Shown here: piece after piece, positions 1 through 7,630 of the stretch
How the letters are laid out: the number at the start of each line of letters is the position of its first letter
How positions within the stretch are numbered: position 1 is the first letter of the stretch
NCBI RefSeq assembly: GCF_030815125.1
Contig: NZ_JAUSWH010000013.1
Span: 62,001-126,000 of the forward strand
Source: Allorhizobium paknamense
GTDB taxonomy: Bacteria; Pseudomonadota; Alphaproteobacteria; Rhizobiales; Rhizobiaceae
Direction of reading: 5' to 3'
DNA length: 64,000 nucleotides
Notes under the pieces: generated by a model
What the model was told of the DNA's origin: nothing
The model's database searches: none
Seen by the model: the letters and a program-made list of their open reading frames with translations, nothing else
Program-made: the position numbers and the translations under genes

Positions 1-80
1 GCTCAAAACTGAACGTTGGAGTGCGTTTGTCGTTATCCGAGCGAAGAACGCTCTGACACCCAAGAAGAAAGGACCTCACC

Positions 81-602
81 ATGAAGACCTTGATGTTTGT
101 GACCGCTGCCTCTCTGGCTCTTGCTCCTGTCGCGGCTTTCGCCGCCAGCAGCCATCATCCGCATCACCGCGCCCCGCAGAAGGTGGTGGCCAATGAGCCG
201 AAGCAGCGGCTTGGAACGCTGAACTGCCAGATCGACGGCGGCGTGGGCATGCTGATCGGTTCGAAGAAGAACGTCACCTGTGAGTTCCGTCAGCGGTCGG
301 GTAAAGTCGAACGCTATGCCGGTTCGATCGGCAAGCTTGGCCTGGATGTCGGCATCACCGGCAAGACCTATATGAGCTGGGTTGTCGTGAATACGAAGCC
401 GACCAGCGTCGGTGATGGTGCGCTTGCCGGCAGCTATGTCGGTGCTTCTGCCTCCGCTTCCGTCGGTGTCGGTCTTGGCGCCAATGCCCTTGTGGGCGGC
501 AATTCCAAGAACTTTGCCCTTCAGCCCCTCAGCGGTGAAGCCGGTACAGGCCTGAATGTGGCCGCAGGCGTTTCCCGTCTACAGCTGAAGCTTGTCGGCT
601 AA
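81..602 (+). CDS. DUF992 family secreted protein
   Basis: A 173-residue protein with a typical Sec signal peptide: Lys2, a hydrophobic stretch to about residue 20, and a likely cut after the AAFA motif. The mature part has the DUF992 layout, with LGTLNC near residue 45, a second Cys in VTCEF, and a glycine/alanine/serine-rich stretch around residues 110-150 (GASASASVGVGLGANALVGG). DUF992 proteins are common in Rhizobiales and have no established function; the two Cys could form a disulfide in the periplasm. The start follows a good Shine-Dalgarno (AGAAAGGA) about 9 bases upstream. It stands alone, convergent with sthA, and a RIME palindrome plus T-run just downstream probably terminates it. 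Confidence 0.9.
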   Translation: MKTLMFVTAASLALAPVAAFAASSHHPHHRAPQKVVANEPKQRLGTLNCQIDGGVGMLIGSKKNVTCEFRQRSGKVERYAGSIGKLGLDVGITGKTYMSWVVVNTKPTSVGDGALAGSYVGASASASVGVGLGANALVGGNSKNFALQPLSGEAGTGLNVAAGVSRLQLKLVG

Positions 603-612
603 TTCCGAACTT

Positions 613-709
613 TAGAGCGGTTCCGTGTTTCACGGAACCGCTCTAATTTTTTGTTTTGACGCATTTCCGGACAGAAAACCGGTATCCACTTGTCCTGGAA
701 ATGCTCTAG
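613..709. repeat. RIME-type intergenic mosaic element
   Basis: A left palindrome of 15 bp per arm (613-627 and 631-645, loop TTT) is followed by an A/T-rich link and a second imperfect palindrome (GCATTTCCGGAC ... GGAAATGCTCTA). The same two-part layout and core words (GCATTTCCGGACGGAAAACC) recur at 11681, 28451 and 45166. This matches the Rhizobium-specific intergenic mosaic elements known from Rhizobiaceae. The left palindrome is followed by a run of T and can serve as terminator for the DUF992 gene. Confidence 0.85.
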
Positions 710-710
710 A

Positions 711-738
711 AAAACACCGGGGCGTGTCCCCGGTGTTC
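711..738 (-). terminator. Rho-independent terminator of sthA
   Basis: A perfect 10-bp stem (713-722 with 728-737, loop CGTGT) has a T-run on the minus strand immediately after it. It begins 4 bases past the sthA stop codon. Confidence 0.8.
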
Positions 739-741
739 TTG

Positions 742-2157
742 TCAGGCAGACGCTTTTTTTGCGGGTAACTCACCCATGCGATTCCAGGCGTCGAGACCCG
801 CAATCTTGTAGGCTTCGGCAAGCGTGGGGTAGTTGAAGGTATTTTCAACGAAATACTCCACCGTGCCCTTCAGGTTCAGCACAGCCTGGCCGATATGCAC
901 GAGTTCCGTTGCACCTTCACCGACGATATGCACACCCAGCAGGCGGCGGGTCTTCAGTGAGAAGATCATCTTCAGCATGCCGCTTTCCAGGCCCATGATA
1001 TGCCCGCGCGAGGTTTCGCGGAAATGGGCAATGCCGCATTCATAGGGAATGCCGCGCTGGCGCACTTCTTCTTCCGTCAGGCCGCAGGTGGAAATTTCCG
1101 GCACGGCATAAATGCCGTAGGGGAAATATTGCGGCGGGTCCTGCGCCGGTGCGCGCACCGCATGACGGGCGGCAATGCGGCCCTGTTCCATGGAGGTGGA
1201 AGCAAGGCTTGGAAAACCGACGACGTCGCCTGCCGCATAGATATTCGGCACATCCGTCTGGAAGGTCTCGGGATTGACCTTGAGGCGGCCACGGCTGTCG
1301 GCAACGAGTCCACAGGCCTCCAGGTTCAGGGTATCGGTGGCGCCGACGCGGCCAGCGGCAAACAGCACCATTTCCGCCCCTAGAACGCGGCCGCTTTTCA
1401 GCGTCACGCGCACCTTGCCGCCCTCGTCCTTCTCCACCTTTTCTGCCGTCTGGCCAAAGATCAGCTTCATGTTGCGATCCCGCAGCTGATAGGTGAAATC
1501 CTCGACGATTTCCTTGTCGATGAAATCCAGCATGCCGTCACGCGGCTCCACCACGGTCACCACCGTATCCAGCGCGCTGAAAATCGTGGCATATTCGATG
1601 CCGATCACCCCGGCGCCGATGACGATCATCGAGCGCGGCACATCCTTGATGTGCAGGATATCGTCGCTGTCGAGAATGGTCTGGCCGTCGAAATCGATAT
1701 GGGCGGGACGGTAGGGCCGGGTGCCGACCGCCAGCAGGATCGATGTGCCGCGCACATGCACCACCTCGCCATCATCCTTCGTCACTTCCAGCGTGTTGGC
1801 GTCCCGAAATTTCGCCATGCCGCGCAATTGCTGGACGCGGTTGCGGTTGAACTGGTGCTCCAGCACGTCCACTTCATGATCCAGCGTGATCAGCAGGCGG
1901 CGGCGCAGATCCTCCGCGCTGATCTGCTGCTTGACGCGGTAGGAACGGCCATAAAAGCCACGTTCGCGCCAGCCGGTGAGGTTCAGCACGGTCTCACGCA
2001 GCGTCTTGGAGGGAATGGTGCCGGTATGCACCGAAACACCGCCGACATGGCCACCGCGTTCGATAACCAGAACAGTTTTTTCGAGCTTGGCGGCCTGAAT
2101 GGCGGCCCGGCGACCTGCTGGGCCGCTGCCGATCACGATCAGATCATATTGCTGCAT
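742..2157 (-). CDS. sthA: Soluble NAD(P)+ transhydrogenase
   Basis: A 471-residue flavoprotein of the pyridine nucleotide-disulfide oxidoreductase fold. FAD motif GSGPAGRRAA lies at residues 10-19, a second Rossmann motif (VIGAGVIGIEYA) near 185, a GD motif (IYAAGDVVG) near 310, and the dimerisation domain at the C-terminus. Where lipoamide dehydrogenase has its CxxxxC redox pair, this protein reads VSVHTGTIPSK (41-51), so the disulfide is absent. That is the hallmark of SthA, which transfers hydride between NADPH and NAD+ without a thiol relay. Length fits the family (about 465). It balances cytosolic NADPH and NADH. Single gene, own terminator downstream. Confidence 0.93.
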   Translation of the reverse strand: MQQYDLIVIGSGPAGRRAAIQAAKLEKTVLVIERGGHVGGVSVHTGTIPSKTLRETVLNLTGWRERGFYGRSYRVKQQISAEDLRRRLLITLDHEVDVLEHQFNRNRVQQLRGMAKFRDANTLEVTKDDGEVVHVRGTSILLAVGTRPYRPAHIDFDGQTILDSDDILHIKDVPRSMIVIGAGVIGIEYATIFSALDTVVTVVEPRDGMLDFIDKEIVEDFTYQLRDRNMKLIFGQTAEKVEKDEGGKVRVTLKSGRVLGAEMVLFAAGRVGATDTLNLEACGLVADSRGRLKVNPETFQTDVPNIYAAGDVVGFPSLASTSMEQGRIAARHAVRAPAQDPPQYFPYGIYAVPEISTCGLTEEEVRQRGIPYECGIAHFRETSRGHIMGLESGMLKMIFSLKTRRLLGVHIVGEGATELVHIGQAVLNLKGTVEYFVENTFNYPTLAEAYKIAGLDAWNRMGELPAKKASA

Positions 2158-2298
2158 GCGCTTTGTTCCTGTTCATGCCCGAGGGAGGAAATGTCCCGTG
2201 CCGAGGCATTTCTAGCAAATCTCTCTAACCTTTTCGTTAGTGCTCATGTTGCATTGCGTCAACAATTAGGATTTTTGCGCCATCGGCATCTTCAGGTG

Positions 2299-2328
2299 TT
2301 GAATCAACAACTGACTGATTTGATTCAA
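2299..2328. promoter_or_regulatory. Inverted repeat upstream of sthA
   Basis: TTGAATCA and TGATTCAA (2299-2306, 2321-2328) form an 8-bp inverted repeat with a 14-base spacer. It lies between the divergent sthA start (2157) and the end of the amidase operon (2353). It could be an operator for sthA or a weak stem after the amidase gene; nothing else in this 195-bp gap is distinctive. Confidence 0.25.
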
Positions 2329-2352
2329 TAAATCTGTGTAATCCTTTGGCAT

Positions 2353-3768
2353 TCAATGTTTTTTGACTGTTTCGGGTTCCGGCCAGCTCCCGATGCCGCC
2401 TGTCCAGTCCTCAAACAGCTTTGAAAGCCGCAGCACCGTCATGTCGGCGAATCGCGGGCCGACGATCTGCAGGCCGATCGGCATGCCGGAAGCGGAAAAG
2501 CCGCAATTGATGTTGGCAGCGGGCTGTTCCGACATATTCCACGGCACGGTGAAGGCTATATGCTCGAAGGGGCGCTCTGGATCGTTGGTCGGCGAAGCCC
2601 AATCCGCCGGATAGGACACGACCGGATTGGTGGGGGAGAGCACGGCATCGACGGTGGTGAAAAGCTGCCCGCAGGCCCGGCGCATCTCGAAGGTCTGCCC
2701 GAAACCCTGCACGGCTTCCGCGCCGGTCAGGTCCGCCCCGCGCTTTGCCCATTCGTAGATATAGGGCAGGATCTTCTGCCGCCTTTCTTCCGGCAGGGGC
2801 GCAATATCGCCCCAGAATTTGGCGCGCCAGAACCTGTCCAGTCCATCCAGCATGGACCGCGTCAGGACCGGCGGGACTTCGATGATCGTGGCACCTGCCG
2901 CCTCGAACATCCGGGCCGCCTTTGTTACGGCTTCCTTGATTTCCGGCTCTGCGGGCAGGCCGCATCCGGCATCCAGCATCAGGCCGATCCGCAGGCCTTT
3001 GACATCAATGTCGAGATCCATCCAGTCGATCTCATTGGGCGGCAGGCTGGTGCCATCACGCCAATCCGTCCGCGACAGCGTGAACATCGAGAAGGCTGCA
3101 TCTTCCACCCGCCGCGTCATCGGCCCGGCGCAGCGGCCGACATAATAGGGATCCACGGGAATGCGGCCATGGCTGGGTTTCAGGCCGAAAAGCCCTGTCC
3201 AGCCGGCCGGAAGCCGCACGGAGCCGCCGATATCCGTACCGATATGCAGGGGTCCATAGCCAGCCGCCCCCGCAGCCGATGCCCCGGCGCTGGAGCCGCC
3301 GGGATTGGTCTCAAGGTTCCACGGATTGCGTGACAGCGGATGAAAGCTGGAAAGGCCGGAGGAGAGCATGCCGTAATCCGGGCAGGTGGTCTTGGCAAAA
3401 ATCACCGCCCCATCCTCCCGCATGCGGGCAGCCACCGGTGCATCCTGGGCCGCAGGCAAAAGCTCCGTTGCAGCCGTGCCGAGCGGCACCGGCGTGCCCT
3501 TTGTGGCGATCAACTCCTTGAGGCTGACCGGTACGCCATCCAGCGGACCGAGCGGCATGTTCTTCACCCAGCGTGAGGTGGATGCGGCAGCCTGCGCGCG
3601 CGCCGCTTCCGGATCATAGGCGTAAAGCGCCTGGATCATCGGCTCGAAGGCTGCGATGCGCGCTTCCACCGCCTGCCAATATTCACTGGGAGAAAGCGTC
3701 TTGCTCTGAAACAGGGCGCGCAGCGCCGGGATGGTCAGCGTAAGCAGGTCGTCGGAAGCAGAGGTCAT
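2353..3768 (-). CDS. Amidase (amidase signature family)
   Basis: A 471-residue amidase-signature enzyme. The Ser-cisSer-Lys triad is visible: Lys84 in VSLKEL, the cis-Ser in NPGGSSAG (about 159-160), and nucleophile Ser183 in TDIGGSVRLPA, followed by the GLKPSHGRIP motif. The fold hydrolyses amides or ureido compounds. The exact substrate cannot be read; family members include aryl amidases, allophanate hydrolase and GatA, and the lack of gatB/gatC nearby argues against GatA. An open frame continues upstream, but the ATG at 3768 overlaps the stop of the upstream ABC ATPase gene as ATGA, so this start is chosen. Last gene of the transporter operon, so it probably acts on the imported compound. 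Confidence 0.88.
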   Translation of the reverse strand: MTSASDDLLTLTIPALRALFQSKTLSPSEYWQAVEARIAAFEPMIQALYAYDPEAARAQAAASTSRWVKNMPLGPLDGVPVSLKELIATKGTPVPLGTAATELLPAAQDAPVAARMREDGAVIFAKTTCPDYGMLSSGLSSFHPLSRNPWNLETNPGGSSAGASAAGAAGYGPLHIGTDIGGSVRLPAGWTGLFGLKPSHGRIPVDPYYVGRCAGPMTRRVEDAAFSMFTLSRTDWRDGTSLPPNEIDWMDLDIDVKGLRIGLMLDAGCGLPAEPEIKEAVTKAARMFEAAGATIIEVPPVLTRSMLDGLDRFWRAKFWGDIAPLPEERRQKILPYIYEWAKRGADLTGAEAVQGFGQTFEMRRACGQLFTTVDAVLSPTNPVVSYPADWASPTNDPERPFEHIAFTVPWNMSEQPAANINCGFSASGMPIGLQIVGPRFADMTVLRLSKLFEDWTGGIGSWPEPETVKKH

Positions 3769-4763
3769 GCGGGGCTCGAAAGGTTTGGGGAGGATGGGAG
3801 AAGCATTTCCGCCCGGTGACAGGCACTGAGGCGGGAGGGCTGAAGGACGCGCAGCGCCGGCGGCTCCACCGCACAACGCGGTATGGCCAGCGGACAGCGG
3901 TCGCGGAAGGCGCAGCCCAGCGAGGTATCGGCGGGCGCATGCCGGGCGGCTGGCGCGCTTCTGCCGCCGAAGCGGGAGATATCCGGCTCCGACTCTGCCA
4001 GAAGCCGGGTATAGGGGTGGAGCGGGCTTTGAAACACCGCCTGCGCCGGGCCGCTTTCCACCAAGCGCCCGCGATACATGACGCTGACATGGTCGGCCAC
4101 GCAATCCACCACCGCCAGATTGTGGGTGATAAACAGAAAAGTGACCCCACGCTGCTCCTTCAGGTCCAGAAGCAGGTTCAGCACCTGCGCCTGCACCGAA
4201 AGATCGAGTGCGGATACGGCCTCATCGGCCACCACCAGCTTCGGCTCGGTCATCAGCGCCCGGGCTATGGCGATGCGTTGGCGCTGCCCGCCGGAAAACT
4301 GGTGCGGGCGAAGTTTTGCCTGCCCCGCATTCAGCCCGACGGCCTCCAGCAGCGCCACCACCCTGTCGCGGATCTCGGACCGCTTGAGCGGTTTTTCCAG
4401 CACATGCAGCGGTTCGGCCAGAATCTGCTCGACGCTCTGGCGGGGATCGAGCGAGCCGAACGGGTCCTGAAACACCATCTGGAAATCGCGACGCTTGCGG
4501 CGCAGCTCCTCTTCCTTCAGCCTAAACAGTTCCTCGCCGTCGAAAATCACATCCCCGGAGGTAGGCTGGTCCAGCGCCATGACAATGCGGGCGAGGGTGG
4601 ATTTGCCACAGCCGCTTTCCCCGACAATGCCGTGGATTGTGCCGCGCTCTACCGTCAGCGACAGATCGTTCAGCGCGCGGGTGACCTGCGGTGTGCCGAA
4701 AAACGGGCGGCGGACATAATCCCGCCGCAGCATGCGCAGGTCGAGAAGCGGTTGCGTCTTCAT
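3765..4763 (-). CDS. Peptide/nickel-type ABC transporter ATPase (DppF-like)
   Basis: A 332-residue ATP-binding subunit. Walker A GESGCGKS, signature SGGQRQRIAIARAL, Walker B VVADEAVSALD and the switch His (FLFITHNLAVV) are present. The C-terminal oligopeptide-family extension with CAFRDRCPLAIPRC has the four-Cys pattern seen in DppF/OppF. It powers import through the two permeases upstream. Both ends overlap neighbours by 4 bp (ATGA), giving tight translational coupling. The longer in-frame ORF upstream is a shadow of the next gene. Confidence 0.92.
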   Translation of the reverse strand: MKTQPLLDLRMLRRDYVRRPFFGTPQVTRALNDLSLTVERGTIHGIVGESGCGKSTLARIVMALDQPTSGDVIFDGEELFRLKEEELRRKRRDFQMVFQDPFGSLDPRQSVEQILAEPLHVLEKPLKRSEIRDRVVALLEAVGLNAGQAKLRPHQFSGGQRQRIAIARALMTEPKLVVADEAVSALDLSVQAQVLNLLLDLKEQRGVTFLFITHNLAVVDCVADHVSVMYRGRLVESGPAQAVFQSPLHPYTRLLAESEPDISRFGGRSAPAARHAPADTSLGCAFRDRCPLAIPRCAVEPPALRVLQPSRLSACHRAEMLLPSSPNLSSPA

Positions 4764-5731
4764 GGCCTTTTCTCCCCGGTCAGGAAGCAGCGGCTGCCGC
4801 GCCCGGCCTCCAGCATCCGCCAGTCCGGCTCGGCCATCGTGCAGGCCTCGATGCGGTCGGGACAGCGGTCGGAAAAGCAGCAGCCCGGTGGCAGACGCCG
4901 GAAGCCCGGCACCGAGCCTCTGATCGGCTGCAGCCGATGGGAACCCTCCCGGCGGCGCGGCAGGGCGCGGATCAACCCGGCGGTATAGGGGTTGAGTGGC
5001 GTTGTCAGAACATCCCGCGTTGCGCCTTCCTCCATCTGCCGTCCGGCATAAAGCACCAGCGTGCGGGCGCACATGCGGGCAATGACGCCGAGATCATGGC
5101 TGATCAGGATCAGCGCCATTCGGTTTTCCTTCACCAGTTCCTGCATCAGATCCAGCACGTCGGCCTGCACGGTGACATCGAGCGCGGTGGTCGGCTCATC
5201 GGCAATCAGCAAGGCAGGTTTCAGGGCAATGGCGATGGCAATGCCCACACGCTGCCGCTGGCCGCCGGAAAGCTCGTGCGGAAAGGCCTTGGCCTTGTTG
5301 GCGGCATCCGGCAGGCGCACACGGTCCAGCAGCTTGAGAGCCTCGGCCCTTGCCGCCTTCCAGCTCAGGCCCCTGTGCCAGACCAGACCTTCGGCAATCT
5401 GATCGCCTACGGTCATGGAGGGATTGAGCGCCGTCAGCGGCTCCTGAAAGATCATGCCCATTCGATTGCCGCGCAGGCGGCAGAGCGCATCCTCCTCAAG
5501 CGTCAGCAGATCCTGATCTTCGAAACGGATGGTGCCGGTTGCTTTGGCCACCTCCGGCAAAAGCCCCATGAGCGCCAGCGAGAGCAGCGATTTGCCGGAA
5601 CCGGATTCGCCGACAATGCCAAGCGTTTCGCCGGGGGCGAGGTTGAAGCCGATATCGCGCAAAATGGTGAGCGGCTCTTCCGCGCCAATGGCAATCGACA
5701 GGGTGTCAACAGTCAGCAGCGGCTTGCTCAT
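4760..5731 (-). CDS. Peptide/nickel-type ABC transporter ATPase (DppD-like)
   Basis: A 323-residue ATP-binding subunit, partner of the DppF-like protein. Walker A GESGSGKS, signature LSGGQRQRVGIA, Walker B LLIADEPTTALD and the C-terminal PGCCFSDRCPDRIEAC cluster of the oligopeptide family are present. The start MSKPLLTVDTLSIAIG at 5731 overlaps the end of the permease gene by 4 bp. An in-frame upstream extension exists but reads through permease coding sequence. Confidence 0.92.
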   Translation of the reverse strand: MSKPLLTVDTLSIAIGAEEPLTILRDIGFNLAPGETLGIVGESGSGKSLLSLALMGLLPEVAKATGTIRFEDQDLLTLEEDALCRLRGNRMGMIFQEPLTALNPSMTVGDQIAEGLVWHRGLSWKAARAEALKLLDRVRLPDAANKAKAFPHELSGGQRQRVGIAIAIALKPALLIADEPTTALDVTVQADVLDLMQELVKENRMALILISHDLGVIARMCARTLVLYAGRQMEEGATRDVLTTPLNPYTAGLIRALPRRREGSHRLQPIRGSVPGFRRLPPGCCFSDRCPDRIEACTMAEPDWRMLEAGRGSRCFLTGEKRP

Positions 5732-6543
5732 CGGCCAGCCTCCCGGGGGTCGAGGAGATCGCGCAGGCCATCGCCCAGCAGGTTGAAACCGAAGACGGCG
5801 AGAGCAATGGCAAGCCCGGGAAACAGCGCCAGCCACGGAGCCTGGGAGAGATAGGTCTGCGAATCCGCCAGCATCTTCCCCCAGCTTGGGGCGGGCGGGG
5901 CCAGGCCGAGGCCGAGAAAGCTCAACCCTGCTTCCGTCAGCATCGCAAGCCCAAGCTGGATGGTGGCCTGCACGATGATCTGGTTGGCGATGTTTGGTAG
6001 AACATGATCGCGCGTGATGCGGAACTTTCCTTTGCCTGCGGCGCGGGCGGCCAGAATGTAATCACGCGCCCAGATCTGCCGCGCTGCCCCCACCGTCACC
6101 CGGCAGAAGACCGGGACCATGAAAACCGCAATCGCCAGAATGGCGGTAAAGCGGCCGGTGCCGAGAATGGCCCCCAGCATCATGGCCGAGAGGATGGGCG
6201 GAATGGCGAAGATCACGTCATTGGCGCGCATGATCACCGCCTCTGCAAAGCCGCCGCGCGCGGCGACCGTCATGCCGAGCATCGAGCCGAACGCGCCGCC
6301 CAGCGCCACGGCGGAGGCGGCGATGGAGAGCGAATTCCAGGCGCCGATCATCATCATCGAAGCGACATCGCGGCCCAACTGGTCGGAGCCGAACAGCCCG
6401 CCGATGAGCGGCGGCTTCAGCTTGTTGAGAATTTGCAGCTTGGCGGGATTGCCCGGCGTCCAGACCAGCGACAGCAGGGCAAAGCCGATGAGACAGATGA
6501 TGATCGTTCCGCCGATCAGCAGGTTTGCGCGTTTCAGCCTCAT
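5728..6543 (-). CDS. ABC transporter permease (DppC-like)
   Basis: A 271-residue inner-membrane permease. An N-terminal TM (about 7-25) is followed by a periplasmic loop and the BPD_transp_1 domain. The EAA-type loop lies near ILAARAAGKGKFRITRDHVL (G about three residues after AARAAG), and the tail has GDGLRDLLDPRE, typical of DppC/OppC. The start at 6543 overlaps the DppB-like gene by 4 bp. Confidence 0.9.
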   Translation of the reverse strand: MRLKRANLLIGGTIIICLIGFALLSLVWTPGNPAKLQILNKLKPPLIGGLFGSDQLGRDVASMMMIGAWNSLSIAASAVALGGAFGSMLGMTVAARGGFAEAVIMRANDVIFAIPPILSAMMLGAILGTGRFTAILAIAVFMVPVFCRVTVGAARQIWARDYILAARAAGKGKFRITRDHVLPNIANQIIVQATIQLGLAMLTEAGLSFLGLGLAPPAPSWGKMLADSQTYLSQAPWLALFPGLAIALAVFGFNLLGDGLRDLLDPREAGR

Positions 6544-7490
6544 GCCGCGCGCCCCCGAAGTCGTGGATCGAGCCAGAGATAGGCGAGATCCACCAGAAAA
6601 TTGACGATGACGGTGAGGCAGGCAAAGAAAAGCACCACGCTCTGCATGACGATGATGTCGCGCTGCGACAGCGCCTGATAGGCAAGCCGCCCGAGCCCCG
6701 GCAGGTTGAAGACATTTTCCACCAGCACCGCACCGGCAATGAGAAAGGTGAATTGCAGCCCGAGAATGGTGATGATCGGCACCAGCGCATTCGGCACGGC
6801 GTGACGCCAAAGTGCTGCCCGTTTCGGCAGCCCCTTGGCACGGGCGGTGCGCACGAAATCCTCGTTCAGCACTTCCAGCACGGCGGAGCGGGTCACCCGT
6901 GTCAGCACGCCCGCCTGCGGCAGGGCAAGCGCGATGGCGGGCAGGATCAGCGCCTTCAGCGCCGGCCAGAAACCCGCCTGCCAGCCGGGAAAGCCGCCCG
7001 ATGGCATGAGGCCGAGCGAAACGGAAAAGACCAGCACCAGCAAAAGCCCGACCCAGAAGCCCGGCACGGCAATGAACACCTGCGAGAGTGCGCCCGCCAG
7101 ATGATCGGCCAGCCGGTTTCGCCGCGAAGCGGACAGGACGCCAAGCGGAATGGCGAGCGCCACGGAGAGGATGACGGCCAGGAAGGCAAGCGGCAGCGTA
7201 ACCTTCAGCCGTTCTGCCATCAACCCGGCCACCGGCACGCCATAGGTATAGGAGCGCCCGAAATCCCCGGTCATGACGCCACCGAGCCAGGCGGCGTAGC
7301 GGGCGATCACCGGCTGGTCGAGGCCCAGTTCCTGCCTGAGGGCCGTCAGCGTTTCCGGGCTGGCCGAAGTGCCGAGCATGATGGCCGCCGGATCGCCCGG
7401 CAGCAGGTTCATCACCAGAAAAATCAAGAGTGATACGGCAAGCAGGGTCAGCACGAGGCTGGCCAGCCGCCTTGTCAGCAGAGTTGCCAT
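6540..7490 (-). CDS. ABC transporter permease (DppB-like)
   Basis: A 316-residue permease with about six TM segments. The DppB N-terminus (LLTRRLASLVLTLLAVSLL), the MNLLPGDPA motif and the EAA loop (FVRTARAKGLPKRAALWRHA) are recognisable. The likely start is ATG 7490; a GTG at 7517 in the same frame is the alternative and would put the start inside the upstream repeat. It is separated from the binding-protein gene by a hairpin-bearing repeat (7504-7630). Confidence 0.88.
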   Translation of the reverse strand: MATLLTRRLASLVLTLLAVSLLIFLVMNLLPGDPAAIMLGTSASPETLTALRQELGLDQPVIARYAAWLGGVMTGDFGRSYTYGVPVAGLMAERLKVTLPLAFLAVILSVALAIPLGVLSASRRNRLADHLAGALSQVFIAVPGFWVGLLLVLVFSVSLGLMPSGGFPGWQAGFWPALKALILPAIALALPQAGVLTRVTRSAVLEVLNEDFVRTARAKGLPKRAALWRHAVPNALVPIITILGLQFTFLIAGAVLVENVFNLPGLGRLAYQALSQRDIIVMQSVVLFFACLTVIVNFLVDLAYLWLDPRLRGRAA

Positions 7491-7503
7491 GTTCACCGGC
7501 CTT

Positions 7504-7630
7504 ATACGAAGAGTCACTGAAAATGACAGTTCGTATTCCCTTTTCGACTATCTCAAGCCTCCGATGCAATTGAGATAGTCGAAATCATTTCAAGGCGAGG
7601 ACGCGTTTGCATCTTCGAGCTTTGGTATCA
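7504..7630 (-). repeat. Two-hairpin intergenic repeat, copy A
   Basis: On the minus strand this element starts exactly at the TGA of the binding-protein gene and runs to just before the DppB-like ATG. It aligns over about 125 bp with 19635-19758. Hairpin 1 is a perfect 15-bp stem (7542-7556 with 7570-7584). Hairpin 2 has outer arms ATACGAA/TTCGTAT (7504-7510, 7530-7536) around a loop containing TTTTCAGTGA, shared with copy B. It sits inside an operon between the binding protein and its permeases, where it could stabilise the upstream mRNA or lower downstream expression. Confidence 0.75.

Noticed and set aside
2353..4104. Amidase with a 112-residue N-terminal extension
   Set aside because: The extension is the other frame of the ABC ATPase gene. 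The ATG at 3768 overlaps the ATPase stop as ATGA and gives the family length.
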